Shown here: piece after piece, positions 42,670 to 56,448 of the stretch | How the letters are laid out: each line of letters starts with the position of its first letter | Position numbering within the stretch: position 1 is the first letter of the stretch | Source of the DNA: Desulfohalovibrio reitneri | Lineage (GTDB): Bacteria > Desulfobacterota > Desulfovibrionia > Desulfovibrionales > Desulfovibrionaceae | Assembly (NCBI RefSeq): GCF_000711295.1 | Contig: NZ_JOMJ01000003.1 | Coordinates: 447,001-511,000, forward strand | Reading direction: 5' to 3' | DNA length: 64,000 nucleotides | Translations under genes and position numbers: made by a program | Notes under the pieces: model-generated | Told to the model about the DNA's origin: nothing | Databases searched by the model: none | The model's input: the letters and a program-made list of their open reading frames with translations, nothing else

Positions 42670-43647
42670 ATGGCTGAGAAGACGCGCCGCCGGCTTGAGT
42701 TCGGTGACGGCGGCAAGGCGGGCGAACTGTTCGGCCCGCACAACAGGAACCTGCACCGCATCCGCAAGCTGAGCGGTGTGGACATCTCCTCCCGGGGATC
42801 CACGCTGACCCTCTCCGCGGACGACGAGCGGCAACTGGAGAACGTCACCAGGCTGCTGGTGCAGCTCTACGAGCTGGTCAAGAAGGGCCGCGAGCTGGAT
42901 GACACGGACATCGACCAGGGCTGGCGCACGGTTGCCCGCGACGAGTCCGGCGAAGTGCCGGAGGCCGTCGGGTCCCAGGTGTTCAAGGTCTCCCGCAAGC
43001 GCAGTGTGCAGGCCAAGTCGCCGGGACAGAGGGAATACCTGGAGGCCATCGGCTCGGCAGACATGATTTTCGGCATCGGTCCGGCGGGCACCGGCAAGAC
43101 CTACTTGGCCGTGGCCATGGCCGTTGCGGCCATGCAGGAGAAGCGTGTCAAGCGGCTGGTGTTGACCCGCCCGGCGGTGGAGGCCGGGGAAAGGCTGGGC
43201 TTCCTGCCCGGCGACATGGTGGAGAAGGTCAACCCCTACCTCCGCCCGCTGTACGACGCCCTGCACGACATGCTCGATTTCGCCACGGTCCAGGAAATGA
43301 TCCAGTCCGGCCGCATCGAGGTGGCGCCCCTGGCCTTCATGCGCGGACGAACCCTCAACGACGCCTTCATTATTCTCGACGAGGCCCAGAACACCACGCC
43401 GGAGCAGATGAAAATGTTCCTCACCCGGCTGGGATTCAACTCCAAGGCGGTCATCACTGGCGACGTGACCCAGATCGACCTGCCGGGCCGGGCCCCCTCC
43501 GGGCTGGTCAACGCGGCCAATGTTCTGGAAGGGGTCGAGGGAATCCGCTTCGTGCGCTTCCAGGAGGGCGACGTCATCCGTCATCCCCTGGTGGGGCGCA
43601 TCGTGAGAGCTTATGAGCAGGACGAACGGAAGCAGCAAGAAACCTAG
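42670..43647 (+). CDS. phoH: PhoH-like ATPase
   Basis: A 325-residue PhoH-family P-loop ATPase, the YbeZ-type partner of YbeY in rRNA processing. Walker A is [11 protein letters not shown] (about 137-147), Walker [12 protein letters not shown] (about 234-244), and [11 protein letters not shown] follows. The N-terminal part (about 20-75) has the KH-like extension typical of YbeZ. GGGGGA precedes the ATG. Its stop is 35 bases inside the next gene. Confidence 0.93.
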   Translation: MAEKTRRRLEFGDGGKAGELFGPHNRNLHRIRKLSGVDISSRGSTLTLSADDERQLENVTRLLVQLYELVKKGRELDDTDIDQGWRTVARDESGEVPEAVGSQVFKVSRKRSVQAKSPGQREYLEAIGSADMIFGIGPAGTGKTYLAVAMAVAAMQEKRVKRLVLTRPAVEAGERLGFLPGDMVEKVNPYLRPLYDALHDMLDFATVQEMIQSGRIEVAPLAFMRGRTLNDAFIILDEAQNTTPEQMKMFLTRLGFNSKAVITGDVTQIDLPGRAPSGLVNAANVLEGVEGIRFVRFQEGDVIRHPLVGRIVRAYEQDERKQQET

Positions 43648-46057
43648 CAACCACAAGGGCCAATCGGCCAAGGGCGGGCCCACCAAGAACCCCGGCGGGC
43701 AGAAGAGGTCGGGGTCTTCGCGCAGGGGGATGCCTCCAATCCCCCGCCGCCCCCTCCCTGGCCGTCGCCCCAGTACGGGGCTTGCGGCCCTGCTCGGCGT
43801 GCTTCTGCTGCTCAGCCTGTTGGCCGGAGTGCGGTTCGATACCGGCTACAAGCTGTACGTGGCCGGTGAAGTGGCCGACCAGGACGTCAGCGCCAACCAG
43901 GACCTGCTCATCGAGGACGCCGAATCCACGGCCCGCAAGCGCCGCCAGCTGGCCGAGGCCCAACCGCCGGTCTTCGATCTCGACCCCGGCGCGGCTTCCA
44001 GGATGGAGCAGCGCGTCAACTCCATATTCTCCCGCATCAACGACGCCCCTCCCGGCGATCTGGAGCGGGTCCGCTGGCAGGTCTCCGAGGAGCTGGACGC
44101 CGAGGTCCGGCAACAGACCTTCAACATATGGCGGTCCTCTTCCTTCCAGAGCCTGGTCATGGGGCCGGTGCTGCCCTGGATCAAGGACAAGCTGGCCGCG
44201 GGCGTGGTGGCCGACGACACAGTGCTCAAGCCCCATTCGGACGGCTCAATCCTTATCCGCGACACCTCCTCCGGCCAGGAGCGGCTGGTGAACGAGGTTA
44301 AGTCCATTCCTGAAATGTCCGGCATGCGGGACTCGCTGGAGACCATGCTCAAGAGCGACCTGGGCAGGCCGCTCCGCATCCGCAACGCCGTATTCGCTCT
44401 GGTCGGCCCCCTGCTTAAGCCCAGTCTGACCCTCAACACCCGCCTGACCAACACGCGCAAGGCCGAGGTCATGGCCGCGGTGGAGCCGGTCTACACTCAG
44501 ATCAAGCAAGGCGAGATCATCGTCCGCCAGGGCGAGCGTGTCACGCCGGAGCAGCAGGTCAAGCTGCAGGCCCTGTACGCCCAGCGGCCGGAGTACTTCG
44601 AGCCGCTGGTCTCCACCGGGGCCTTCATCATCGGGCTGATGCTGGTGCTGGGACTCTACCTTGGCCACCTGGGATTCCGTGGGCGGCTCCCCCTGGACCG
44701 TGACGCCGTGTTCCTGGCCACGGTGCTGCTGCTCTTCGGGCTGCTGGCCAAGGGGCTGCTGGCGGTGCAGGGACCGCTTGCGGACAGTTTCACTGCCTTC
44801 CCGGTGCGGCCGGAGGTGTTCGCCTACCTGCTGCCCGTGGCCGGCGCGGGCGGGGTCATGGCCCTGTTTTTGACCTACGAGATGGCCTTCTTCTCCTGCC
44901 TGCTGGTCTCCTTTTCCTGCGCCATGCTGGCCGGCGGCGGCCTGGGGCTGTTCGTCTTCTACTTCATCACCTCGCTGTTCTACACCTTCTTCATCAAGCG
45001 CACCCGCACCCGTTCGGAAATGCTGCGCTCCATCTTCCCCCTGCTGGGGGCCACGGTGCTGGCCTGGGGCGGCGTTGGGCTGATGGAGTTCCGCGACATG
45101 ACCTGGTTGGCCGAGGGCGCGGTCTCAGCCGGCGGCAACGTGGCCATATCCCTGCTTACGGTCCTCTCCCTGGGCGCCGTCATGGAGCTGGTCTTCGGCT
45201 ACACTTCCCGCTTCAAGCTGCTGGAGCTTATGAATCTGGAGCAGCCGCTGCTGCAGGAGCTGATGGTCAACGCGCCGGGCACCTACCACCACTCCCTGGT
45301 GGTCTCCAACATGGTGGAGGCGGGTGCCCGGGCCATAGGGGCCGACCCCATCCTGGCCAAGGTCTCGGCCCTGTACCACGACGTGGGCAAGCTCAAGAAT
45401 CCCCACTACTTCATCGAGAACCAGTTCGGGCAGGCCAACCGCCACGACAAGCTGGCCCCATCCATGTCCGCCCTCATCCTCATCTCCCACGTCAAGAAGG
45501 GCGTGGAGATGGCCCGCAAGCACGGCCTGGGCCCGGAAATCTCCGACATCGTGCAGCAGCACCACGGGACCTCCCTCATCACCTGCTTCTACCGCAAGGC
45601 CCAGGAGAAGGCCGAGGCCAAGGGCGAGGACGGCGTGCGCATGGAGGACTACCGCTATCCGGGGCCCAAGCCACAGACCAAGGAGGCCGGGCTGATCATG
45701 CTGGCGGACGCCATCGAGGCCTCCTCGCGCACCCTGGTGGACCCGACCCACTCCCGCATCAAGGGGCACATCGACACCATCATCCGCACCATCTTCACCG
45801 AGGGGCAACTGGACGAGTCGGAACTGACGCTGCGCGACCTGCACTTGGCGTCCGAGGCCTTCCAGCGGGTGCTTACCGGCATGTTCCACCAGCGCATCGA
45901 ATATCCCGACCAGGCCAAGCCGGAGGGAGAGGGCAAGCCCGAGTCACGCATGCGGCATCCCAGCGGCCAACTCGACGCCCAGCAGCAGATGCAGCGTTCC
46001 TGCCAGGCCGGGGTCGACCCCAGCAAGCTGGACGGTGGACTGAAGGTCATCAAATGA
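43613..46057 (+). CDS. pgpH: PgpH-type HDIG membrane phosphodiesterase
   Basis: An 814-residue protein of the 7TMR-HD (PgpH) family, in which the cytoplasmic HD domain hydrolyses cyclic-di-AMP in Firmicutes. A basic N-terminus and anchor helix (about 56-75) lead to an extracytoplasmic 7TMR-HDED domain (about 80-330), about seven helices (about 335-535) and a C-terminal HD domain (about 550-760): YHHSLVVSNMVE (about 558) and LYHDVGKLKN with the HD dyad (about 585), QQHHGTS and LADAIEASSR. All metal ligands seem intact. Overlaps phoH by 35 bases and ybeY by 4. A cdaA/cdaR pair is at 53380. Confidence 0.9.
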   Translation: MSRTNGSSKKPSNHKGQSAKGGPTKNPGGQKRSGSSRRGMPPIPRRPLPGRRPSTGLAALLGVLLLLSLLAGVRFDTGYKLYVAGEVADQDVSANQDLLIEDAESTARKRRQLAEAQPPVFDLDPGAASRMEQRVNSIFSRINDAPPGDLERVRWQVSEELDAEVRQQTFNIWRSSSFQSLVMGPVLPWIKDKLAAGVVADDTVLKPHSDGSILIRDTSSGQERLVNEVKSIPEMSGMRDSLETMLKSDLGRPLRIRNAVFALVGPLLKPSLTLNTRLTNTRKAEVMAAVEPVYTQIKQGEIIVRQGERVTPEQQVKLQALYAQRPEYFEPLVSTGAFIIGLMLVLGLYLGHLGFRGRLPLDRDAVFLATVLLLFGLLAKGLLAVQGPLADSFTAFPVRPEVFAYLLPVAGAGGVMALFLTYEMAFFSCLLVSFSCAMLAGGGLGLFVFYFITSLFYTFFIKRTRTRSEMLRSIFPLLGATVLAWGGVGLMEFRDMTWLAEGAVSAGGNVAISLLTVLSLGAVMELVFGYTSRFKLLELMNLEQPLLQELMVNAPGTYHHSLVVSNMVEAGARAIGADPILAKVSALYHDVGKLKNPHYFIENQFGQANRHDKLAPSMSALILISHVKKGVEMARKHGLGPEISDIVQQHHGTSLITCFYRKAQEKAEAKGEDGVRMEDYRYPGPKPQTKEAGLIMLADAIEASSRTLVDPTHSRIKGHIDTIIRTIFTEGQLDESELTLRDLHLASEAFQRVLTGMFHQRIEYPDQAKPEGEGKPESRMRHPSGQLDAQQQMQRSCQAGVDPSKLDGGLKVIK

Positions 46058-46455
46058 CCCCGCTGCCGCCGGAGTTCCCCCTGTCCCGCCGTGAACTGGC
46101 CGAAGTGCTTGATGACGTGGCCGACGCGCTGGGATTGGGCGCGGATCAGGTGGGGCTGCGGCTGGTGGGGGACGCGGAAATGGCCGCTCTCAACCGCCGC
46201 CACGCCGGGCTGCCCGGCCCCACCAACGTGCTATCCTTCGAGGCGGCTGAGGACGGAGAAGGCTTGGGCGAGCTGGTCCTCTCCGTGGACACGTTGCAGC
46301 GGGAGACCTTTCTTTACGGCCAGGAGCCGCGCGAGCACCTGGTCCGGCTCCTGGCCCACGGCCTGCTGCACCTGGCGGGACTGGACCACGGCCCGGAGAT
46401 GGAGGCCATGACCGAGGCGACCGTGAACGCCGCCGGCTTTCCTTCCGCATCCTGA
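46054..46455 (+). CDS. ybeY: rRNA maturation endoribonuclease
   Basis: A 133-residue single-strand-specific RNase with roles in 16S rRNA 3'-end maturation and ribosome quality control. The zinc site AHGLLHLAGLDHG (about 109-121) shows the HGxLHLxGxDH motif with three His ligands, and the family segment PTNVLSFEA is present (about 55-63). It overlaps the phosphodiesterase gene by 4 bases, completing phoH-pgpH-ybeY. Confidence 0.93.
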   Translation: MTPLPPEFPLSRRELAEVLDDVADALGLGADQVGLRLVGDAEMAALNRRHAGLPGPTNVLSFEAAEDGEGLGELVLSVDTLQRETFLYGQEPREHLVRLLAHGLLHLAGLDHGPEMEAMTEATVNAAGFPSAS

Positions 46456-46515
46456 CGGCTTTACAAGCGCTTTCCGCCGGGCTATGAGGACTCTTTTCTC
46501 ATCCGGAGGAGAGCC

Positions 46516-47438
46516 ATGCGCCATTTCCTGACCATACTCGACCTTTCCGCGGTGGAAGCCGAGGCCATGCTGCACCGGGCGCTCGACTTGAAGCGCAACG
46601 GGTTGCGGTTGAGCACCCTGGCGGGCAAGACCCTCATCCTGCTCTTTGAAAAGGCCTCCACCCGAACCCGACTCTCCTTCGAGGTGGCGGTGCGCCATCT
46701 GGGCGGTTCCTGCATCTTCATGTCCGACCGCGAGTCCCAGCTCGGCCGTAACGAACCCCTGCGCGACACCGCCCGCGTGGTCTCCCGCTACGGCGACGGT
46801 CTCATCGTGCGCACCTTCGGCCAGGAGAAGCTGGCCGAGCTGTCCCGCTACTCCTCGGTGCCGGTGGTCAACGCCCTGTCAGACGCCTACCACCCCTGCC
46901 AGGTCATGAGCGACCTGCTGACCTTGGCCGAACGCATCGACGGTGGCGTGGAGGGACTGGGCAACCAGCGCGTGGCCTGGGTGGGCGACGGCAACAACAT
47001 GGCCCACTCCTGGATCAACGCAGCCATCCAGTTCCCCTTCGAGCTGACCCTGGCCTGCCCGGAGGGCTTCGGCCCGGACGAGGGCGTGCTGAATCTGGCC
47101 CTGGAAAAGGGCGCCCGGGTGAAGCTGACCCATGACCCGGCCGAGGCCGTGAAGGACGCGGACTTCGTCAATACAGACGTCTGGGCCTCCATGGGCCAGG
47201 AAGGGGAGCAGGACAAGCGGGCGCGGGTATTCGAGGGCTTCCAGGTCAACTCCGACCTGCTGATCCGGGCCGCTCCCGGCGCGCGGGTCATGCACTGCCT
47301 GCCCGCCCACCGTGGCGAGGAAATCACCGACGAGGTCATGGAGAGCGAAGCCTCCATCGTCTGGGACCAGGCCGAAAACCGGCTGCACATGCAAAAAGCC
47401 ATTCTGGAATGGATTTATATGGAGAGGGGAGGAGCCCA

Positions 47439-47442
<4 letters not shown>
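46516..47442 (+). CDS. argF: Ornithine carbamoyltransferase
   Basis: Makes citrulline from ornithine and carbamoyl phosphate. The 308-residue protein has [13 protein letters not shown] (carbamoyl-phosphate loop, about 45-57), LSDAYHPCQ (about 121-129) and the active-site HCLPAHRG (about 264-271). An AGGAGAG site precedes the ATG. The stop shares bases with the argG start (ATGA). Confidence 0.96.
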
Positions 47443-48633
<1,191 letters not shown>

Positions 48634-48634
<1 letters not shown>

Positions 48635-50013
48635 TGGCCGACGAGAAGCTGTGGGGCGGACGTTTCGCCCAGGGCACGGACGAGCTGGTGGAGGAGTACA
48701 CCGAGTCGGTGAGCTTCGACATGGCCCTGTACGAGGCCGACATCGCGGGCTCCATGGCCCACGCCCGTATGCTGGCCGCCCAAGGGGTGATCACCGGTGA
48801 CGAGGCCGAGGAGATGGTCCGGGGGCTGGACCAGGTCCGCCAGGAGATCGAGTCCGGCGAGTACTCCTTCAGCACCAAGCTGGAGGACGTGCACATGAAC
48901 GTGGAGTCGCGGCTCACCGAGATCATCGGCGACACGGGCAAGAAGCTGCACACCGGCCGCTCCCGCAACGACCAGGTGGCCCTGGATTTCCGCCTCTACA
49001 TCGCCTCGCGGGTGGAAGAGTGGATTCGCGGCATCAAGGGCGTGGTGGCCGTGCTGGTGGAGTGCGCCTCGAGGCATGTGGATACCATCCTGCCCGGCTG
49101 CACGCATTTGCAGCCCGCACAGCCCGTGAGCCTGGCCCACCACCTGCTGGCCTACTGCTGGATGCTGCGCCGCGACGCCGAGCGCATGGAGGATTCCCTC
49201 AAGCGCATCAAGGTCTCCCCCCTGGGGGCGGCCGCCCTGGCGGGCACCACCTATCCCCTGGACCCCAAGCGGGTGGCGGACGAAGTCGGCTTCCCCGAGG
49301 TATTCCGCAACTCCATGGACGCGGTCTCTGACCGCGATTTCGTGGTGGAGCCGGTCTTTTGCGCCTCCCTGGCCATGACCCATCTTTCCAGGCTGTGCGA
49401 GGAACTCATCCTCTGGGCCAACCCCGGCTTCGGGTACGTGCGGCTGCCGGACGCCTACGCCACCGGCTCCTCCATCATGCCCCAGAAGAAGAACCCCGAC
49501 GTCTGCGAGGTCATGCGGGGCAAGACGGGGCGGGTGTACGGCGCGCTGGTGGGCCTGCTGACAACCCTCAAGGGGCTGCCGCTGGCCTACAACCGCGATT
49601 TGCAGGAGGACAAGGAGCCCTTCCTGGACGCGGACTGGACCCTGTCCATGTCCCTCTCCCTGCTGGCGGGCATGATGTCCGAGATGGAGTTCCGGCCCGA
49701 GCGCATGCGCCGGGCGGTCAAGGAAGGCTTCCTCAACGCCACGGAGCTGGCCGACTATCTGGTGGGCAAGGGCATGCCCTTCCGCGAGGCGCACCACGTC
49801 ACCGGCAGGGCCGTGGCCCAGGCCGAGGACGAGGGCCTCGGCCTGGAGGACCTGTCCCTGGACGTCCTGCGCGGCTTCTCAGAGCTGATCGGCGAGGACG
49901 TCTTCGAGGTGCTGGACTACGACGCGGCCGTGGCCAGGCGCGTGACGCCTGGCTCCACCGGGCCGGAGTCCGTTCGTGCGCAGATGGAGGAACTGGCCGA
50001 GTGGATTACCTGA
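48634..50013 (+). CDS. argH: Argininosuccinate lyase
   Basis: Releases arginine and fumarate. The 459-residue protein carries LEDVHMNVE (about 86-94), [10 protein letters not shown] (about 109-118), the signature [12 protein letters not shown] (about 281-292) with the catalytic Ser, and THLQPAQP (about 158-165). The ATG shares bases with the argG stop (TAATG), and its end overlaps the convergent small gene at 50006 by 8 bases. argF-argG-argH form one operon. Confidence 0.96.
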
Positions 50014-50200
50014 TGGTTCCCAGCCCGGCTATCTGCCAGCCGTCGAGCTGCATTTCCAGGGCGAAGCGGCTCTTGGCTTCGGCCACGGCCTCTTCCTCTG
50101 TCTCTCCGGAGACGTCGTAGATGACCATGCGCTCCTGGTCCTTGGTTTCATCCTCCGGGTCCCGTCGCACCGCCTGGATGGCCACTTTGAGCGTAACCAT
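50006..50200 (-). CDS. Small conserved-looking protein of unknown function
   Basis: A 64-residue acidic protein, not recognised. ATG 50200 follows GGAG at 7 bases; a GTG just before is also in frame. The layout suggests a beta strand ([10 protein letters not shown]), a Glu-rich loop and a helix ([20 protein letters not shown]), an AEAK pattern seen in small fold proteins. It converges with argH and overlaps its last codons by 8 bases. Confidence 0.55.
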   Translation of the reverse strand: MVTLKVAIQAVRRDPEDETKDQERMVIYDVSGETEEEAVAEAKSRFALEMQLDGWQIAGLGTIR

Positions 50201-50203
50201 CAC

Positions 50204-50490
50204 AGGACTCCGCTGATGGCGTACGTCGCGGCGAACGCGTCATCCCGCCGCCGGAGCGCGGAAAAAGCAGTGGGGCCATGCATGGTCATGTTTTCTCCAA
50301 GGGTTGGGAGTATCGATGTTTTGTCCGATTTACCCGCATTTTATCCCCCGGGCAAGACGGGAACGGGGGCTTGTTATTGATGCCATCGCGGTTCTTGCGC
50401 GGGGTGGCGAGAGGTATTAGATAGGGGCATCTTTCCGCAGCCATCCAGCCCGGGCGGCGACGCGCCGCCATCCCCATAAAGGAGACGGGA
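50204..50490 (+). other. Intergenic region before ftsH
   Basis: 287 bases with no gene I can support. It should hold the divergent promoters of the small minus-strand gene and of ftsH. A TTGCGC (about 50397) with TAGATA 17 bases downstream is a weak promoter-like pair; no clear sigma-32 or other element was seen. Confidence 0.4.
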
Positions 50491-52411
<1,921 letters not shown>

Positions 52412-52437
<26 letters not shown>

Positions 52438-53272
52438 CCGCGCCGGGGTGTCCTGGCGCGTCAAGGGGGGCGGGGTCCTTGGCCCCGCCCCCTTTCTCGT
52501 ATGCGGCATCCTCAACGCCACCCCGGACTCCTTTTACGACGGAGGGCGGAACACAGGCGTGGAAGCGGCCGTGGCCCACGGCCGCTTCCTGTTGGGCCAG
52601 GGCGCGGACGTGCTGGACGTGGGCGGCGAGTCCACCCGGCCGGGCGCGCCCCCGGTGGAGGCGGACGAGGAACTGAGCCGGGTGCTGCCCGTGTTGCGGG
52701 AGCTGGCCGCCGAGGCATCCGTGGCCGTGGACACGGTCAAGGCGTCGGTGGCCGCGGCCTGCCTGGAGGCGGGAGCCGTCATCGTCAACGATGTTTCCGC
52801 CGCCCGCCTGGATCCCGGCCTGACCGACGTGCTTACCCAGTACAAGCCGGGGTACGTGCTCATGCACATGCTGGGCGAGCCGCGCACCATGCAGTTGGAG
52901 ACCCGCTACGACGACGTGGTGGACGATGTGCGCTCCTTTCTGGCCGCGAAAATGGACGAACTGGTGCGGGCCGGGCTTCCCGAGGACCGCATCGTCCTCG
53001 ACCCGGGCATCGGCTTCGGCAAGAGCCTGGAGCATAACCTGGAGCTTTTGCAGCGCATCGACGAGGTGGCCGCGCTGGGCCGTCCGGTCTACATGGGGTT
53101 GTCCAACAAGTCCTGGCTGGGCAAACTGCTGGGAGCGGAGCCGGGCGACCGGCCGCCGTTGACCGCCACGGCCTCGGCCCTGCTGCAGGCCAGGGGGGTG
53201 CGCATCCACCGGGTGCACGAGGTGGGACTGGTCCGTTCCGCCCTGCTGCTGGCGGAGGAAATGTCCCCATGA
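52412..53272 (+). CDS. folP: Dihydropteroate synthase
   Basis: Joins p-aminobenzoate to the pterin diphosphate in folate synthesis. The 286-residue TIM-barrel protein shows GILNATPDSFYDGG (about 34-47; the pterin loop), DVGGESTRPGA (about 68-78), VNDVSA and DPGIGFGKSLEHN (about 203-215). ATG 52412 has GAGGACG directly upstream; an ATG at 52382 with an identical site is 10 codons earlier. It overlaps the ftsH end by 26 bases, and ftsH-folP is a known linkage. Confidence 0.92.
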
Positions 53273-53379
53273 ATTCGGCGCGCGTCTTGCGCTCGAACCG
53301 CACAAGGGGCTAGATTGTCCCGGATGGCGAACCGGCTCCACGCAGGGAGTACTCCGCGCCAGCCAAGGAACCCGATGCC

Positions 53380-54123
53380 ATGCTCGACGCTTCCCAAATA
53401 AGCTGGCGCGAACTGCTCGACGTCGGCTTGGTGGCCTTCATCTACTACCGCCTGATCCTGCTCTTCAAGGGGACCCGGGCGGTTCCGGCCATCTATGGAC
53501 TGGTGTTGGTGCTGGCCCTGTACTATTTGTCCGGCGAGCTGGGGCTCTACACCCTCAACTGGTTCCTGGCCAACTTCCTGGGCTCCATTTTCCTGGTCAT
53601 CATCATCCTCTTCCAGCAGGACATCCGCAAGGCCCTGGCCGATGTGGGCGCGGGGCGTTTCTGGCGCAAGGGAGGAGTACGGGAACGGACACTCAAAGAA
53701 GTCATCACTTCCCTGACATCCATGGCCAAGCCGCGCATCGGCGCGTTGGTGGTCTTCGAGCAGCGGGTGCCCCTGGGCGACGTCATAGAGAAGGGCGTGC
53801 CCATCGACGCCAAGGTCTCCGACGAACTGCTGACCACCATCTTCTTCCACGACACCCCCCTGCACGACGGCGCGGTGGTCATAAGCGGAGACCGCATCAA
53901 GGCGGCCAGCTGCATCCTGCCCCTGACCCACGACGCCTCCCTGTCCAGCGCCTTCGGCACGCGCCACCGCGCGGCCATCGGCATCACCGAGGAGACCGAT
54001 GCCGTGGTTCTGGTGGTCAGCGAGGAACGGGGGGAGATTTCCCTGGTGGAGCGCGGCCGCATCTATTACGGACTGACCGAGGCCTCCCTGTTCGGCAAGG
54101 TCAAGGAAGCGCTGGAGCGGTAA
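53380..54123 (+). CDS. cdaA: Diadenylate cyclase CdaA
   Basis: Synthesises cyclic-di-AMP. The 247-residue protein has three N-terminal membrane helices (about 17-75) and a DAC domain with LHDGAVVI (about 163-170) and TRHRAAIG (about 191-198), the DGA and RHR motifs that bind ATP. A weak promoter-like TTGCGC/TAGATT pair (53287-53316, 18-base gap) is upstream. It is followed by cdaR (3 bases) and glmM, the cdaA-cdaR-glmM module known best from Firmicutes; family knowledge says CdaR and GlmM modulate CdaA. Confidence 0.95.
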   Translation: MLDASQISWRELLDVGLVAFIYYRLILLFKGTRAVPAIYGLVLVLALYYLSGELGLYTLNWFLANFLGSIFLVIIILFQQDIRKALADVGAGRFWRKGGVRERTLKEVITSLTSMAKPRIGALVVFEQRVPLGDVIEKGVPIDAKVSDELLTTIFFHDTPLHDGAVVISGDRIKAASCILPLTHDASLSSAFGTRHRAAIGITEETDAVVLVVSEERGEISLVERGRIYYGLTEASLFGKVKEALER

Positions 54124-54126
54124 GGC

Positions 54127-55050
54127 GTGCGCGAGAACTGGCAATACGCCCTGCTGGCTTTGGTGCTGGCCGTGTTCTCCTGGTACCTGGTCTCCGGGCG
54201 GGAGCGCGTGGAGACCTGGGTGCAGGCCCCGGTCGTCACCTCCAATACCCCTTCGGACATGGTCATCATGGACGGCCTGGTGGGCAAGGTGGAGGTGCGG
54301 GTGCGCGGTCCCAGCGCACTCATCCGCAACCTGGCCGCCGCGGACATGGCCTACACCCTGGATCTCTCCGGGCTCGAACCGGGGGAGAACGTAATCAACC
54401 TTGATCCGGGGCAGTTCCCCCTTTCCGGCGCGGTGCGAGCCCTGGAGATCAAGCCGCCGCGGCTGACCGTGCGGGCGGACAGGGTGGTCAGCCGGGAGAT
54501 GGCGGTCCGGCCGGAGTGGAAGGGCGAGTTGGACGCCAGCTGGCGCTTTCGCCGCGCCGAGACCGATCCGCCCACGGTCCAAGTAATTGGCCCCGAGGGA
54601 TACCTGGACGGCCTGGAGGCCGTGCCGACACGTCCCGTGGATCTGCCTTCCCCCCGGCCCGAGGAGGTCACGCGGGAGGTGGCCCTGGACCTGCCGCCCA
54701 CGGTGGAGGCGGAACCCTCCGGCGTTCTCGCCAGCCTCTTTTTCGGGCCCGAGTTGCTGGACATTTGGGTCAAGATGCCGGTAGGTCTGCCGGACTCGGC
54801 GAAGCGCGGCTACCGCTTCGACCCCGGGGAGGTGCGTCTGCACCTTGAGGTGCCCAGGTATCTCACGGTGGACGCCGGATTCCGTGAGGGCATCGAGGTG
54901 CGGGCCGCTCCTCTGAACGGTTTGCCGCCGGAGGGCGGCATGGTCGGGCTGGATGTCACCCTGCCCAAATTCTACAACCTTTTGGAAGCCAAGCCCGACG
55001 AAGTCCGCGCCGTGCCCGACGGGGACGAGCGGGCGGATCGGGAAAACTGA
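54127..55050 (+). CDS. cdaR: CdaR (YbbR-domain regulator of CdaA)
   Basis: A 307-residue protein with one N-terminal membrane helix (about 8-20) and an extracytoplasmic region of repeated YbbR domains (about 35-300); strand-rich segments such as [15 protein letters not shown] (about 54-68) recur. CdaR binds CdaA in Firmicutes and tunes its cyclase activity. The start is GTG 54127, 3 bases after cdaA, and the stop is 8 bases before glmM. Confidence 0.9.
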   Translation: MRENWQYALLALVLAVFSWYLVSGRERVETWVQAPVVTSNTPSDMVIMDGLVGKVEVRVRGPSALIRNLAAADMAYTLDLSGLEPGENVINLDPGQFPLSGAVRALEIKPPRLTVRADRVVSREMAVRPEWKGELDASWRFRRAETDPPTVQVIGPEGYLDGLEAVPTRPVDLPSPRPEEVTREVALDLPPTVEAEPSGVLASLFFGPELLDIWVKMPVGLPDSAKRGYRFDPGEVRLHLEVPRYLTVDAGFREGIEVRAAPLNGLPPEGGMVGLDVTLPKFYNLLEAKPDEVRAVPDGDERADREN

Positions 55051-55058
55051 GCGACAGC

Positions 55059-56411
55059 ATGACCGACAAACGACTCTTCGGGACCGACGGCCTGCGCGGC
55101 CGGGTCAACCAATACCCCATGACCGCGGAAGTGGCCCTCAAGCTTGGGCTGGCCGCCGGACGCGTCTTTTCCTCCCGCGTGCACCACAACCGCATCGTCA
55201 TCGGCAAGGACACCCGGCTGTCCGGCTACGTGTTCGAGTCGGCCCTGACCTCCGGGTTCTGCGCCGCGGGCATGGACGTCTTTCTGGTGGGGCCCATGCC
55301 CACGCCGGCGATCTCCTTCCTTTCGCGCAACATGCGCGCTTCGGCCGGAGTGGTCATCTCCGCCTCGCACAACCCCCACTGGGACAACGGCATCAAGTTC
55401 TTCGACGAAGCGGGCATGAAGCTGCCGGACGAGATTGAGGACCGCATCACCTCCATGGTCCTCTCCAACGGCTTCGAGGATTACCCGCCGCCCGAGGAAG
55501 TGGGACGCGCCCACCGCATCTCCGACGCCCTGGGCCGCTACATTGTGGCCTTGAAACAGACCTTCCCCACCCGGATCAACCTGGAGGGGCTGACCATCGC
55601 CCTGGACTGCGCCAACGGGGCTTCCTACAAGGTCGCGCCCATGGCCTTGGAGGAGCTTGGGGCCAAGGTCATCAAGATCGCCTGCGAGCCCAACGGCAAG
55701 AACATCAACGACGAGTGCGGCTCCACGCATCCGGGCCTCATCGCCTCCAAGGTGATGGAGGTGGGCGCGGACATCGGCATCGCCCTGGATGGCGACGGCG
55801 ACCGGCTCATCGTGGTGGACGAGAAGGGCAGGGTGCTGGACGGCGATCAGATAATGGCCCTGTGCGCCCGCGACCTGCTGGAGCGCGGCGAGTTGAAGAA
55901 CAACACCCTGGTGGCCACGGTCATGAGCAACCTGGCCCTGGAACTGTTCATGAAGGAGTGCGGCGGGAGGCTGCTGCGCACCAAGGTGGGCGACCGCTAC
56001 GTGGCCGAAGCCATGCGCCGCGAGGGCGCGGTGCTGGGCGGCGAGCAGTCGGGCCACATCATTTTCATCAATTTCGCCACCACCGGCGACGGCATCCTGG
56101 CCGCGCTGCAGCTTTTGCGCATCATGGTGGAGAAGCAGCGGCCGCTGTCCGAGCTGGCCAACCTGCTGACCCCCATGCCGCAGGTGCTGCGCAACGTGGA
56201 GGTGGGGTGCAAGATTCCTTTCGACGACGAACCGGAGATAGCCAGATGCGTGGCCCTGGCCGAGGAGCGGCTGGCCGGGCGGGGCAGAGTGCTGCTGCGC
56301 TATTCCGGCACCGAGCCCAAGGCGCGTGTCATGGTGGAGGGCGAGGACAAGGCCCTGGTGGATGAATTGGCCAGGGACATTGCGGAAACGGTCGGGAAAC
56401 GGTTACGTTGA
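55059..56411 (+). CDS. glmM: Phosphoglucosamine mutase
   Basis: Converts glucosamine-6-phosphate to glucosamine-1-phosphate for peptidoglycan and LPS. The 450-residue protein has [11 protein letters not shown] (about 6-16), the phospho-Ser loop [16 protein letters not shown] (about 99-114), the metal site ALDGDGDRL (about 241-249), and GGEQSGHII (about 327-335). The phospho-Ser is intact. It closes the cdaA-cdaR-glmM operon; in Firmicutes GlmM inhibits CdaA, linking c-di-AMP to cell-wall supply. Confidence 0.96.
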   Translation: MTDKRLFGTDGLRGRVNQYPMTAEVALKLGLAAGRVFSSRVHHNRIVIGKDTRLSGYVFESALTSGFCAAGMDVFLVGPMPTPAISFLSRNMRASAGVVISASHNPHWDNGIKFFDEAGMKLPDEIEDRITSMVLSNGFEDYPPPEEVGRAHRISDALGRYIVALKQTFPTRINLEGLTIALDCANGASYKVAPMALEELGAKVIKIACEPNGKNINDECGSTHPGLIASKVMEVGADIGIALDGDGDRLIVVDEKGRVLDGDQIMALCARDLLERGELKNNTLVATVMSNLALELFMKECGGRLLRTKVGDRYVAEAMRREGAVLGGEQSGHIIFINFATTGDGILAALQLLRIMVEKQRPLSELANLLTPMPQVLRNVEVGCKIPFDDEPEIARCVALAEERLAGRGRVLLRYSGTEPKARVMVEGEDKALVDELARDIAETVGKRLR

Positions 56412-56448
56412 GTACGGACACACTGTAACCTCCCAAAAGGGGTCGCGC

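Noticed and set aside
50397-50425. A heat-shock (sigma-32) promoter before ftsH
   Set aside because: No convincing CTTGAA/CCCCAT pair; only a weak sigma-70-like pair.
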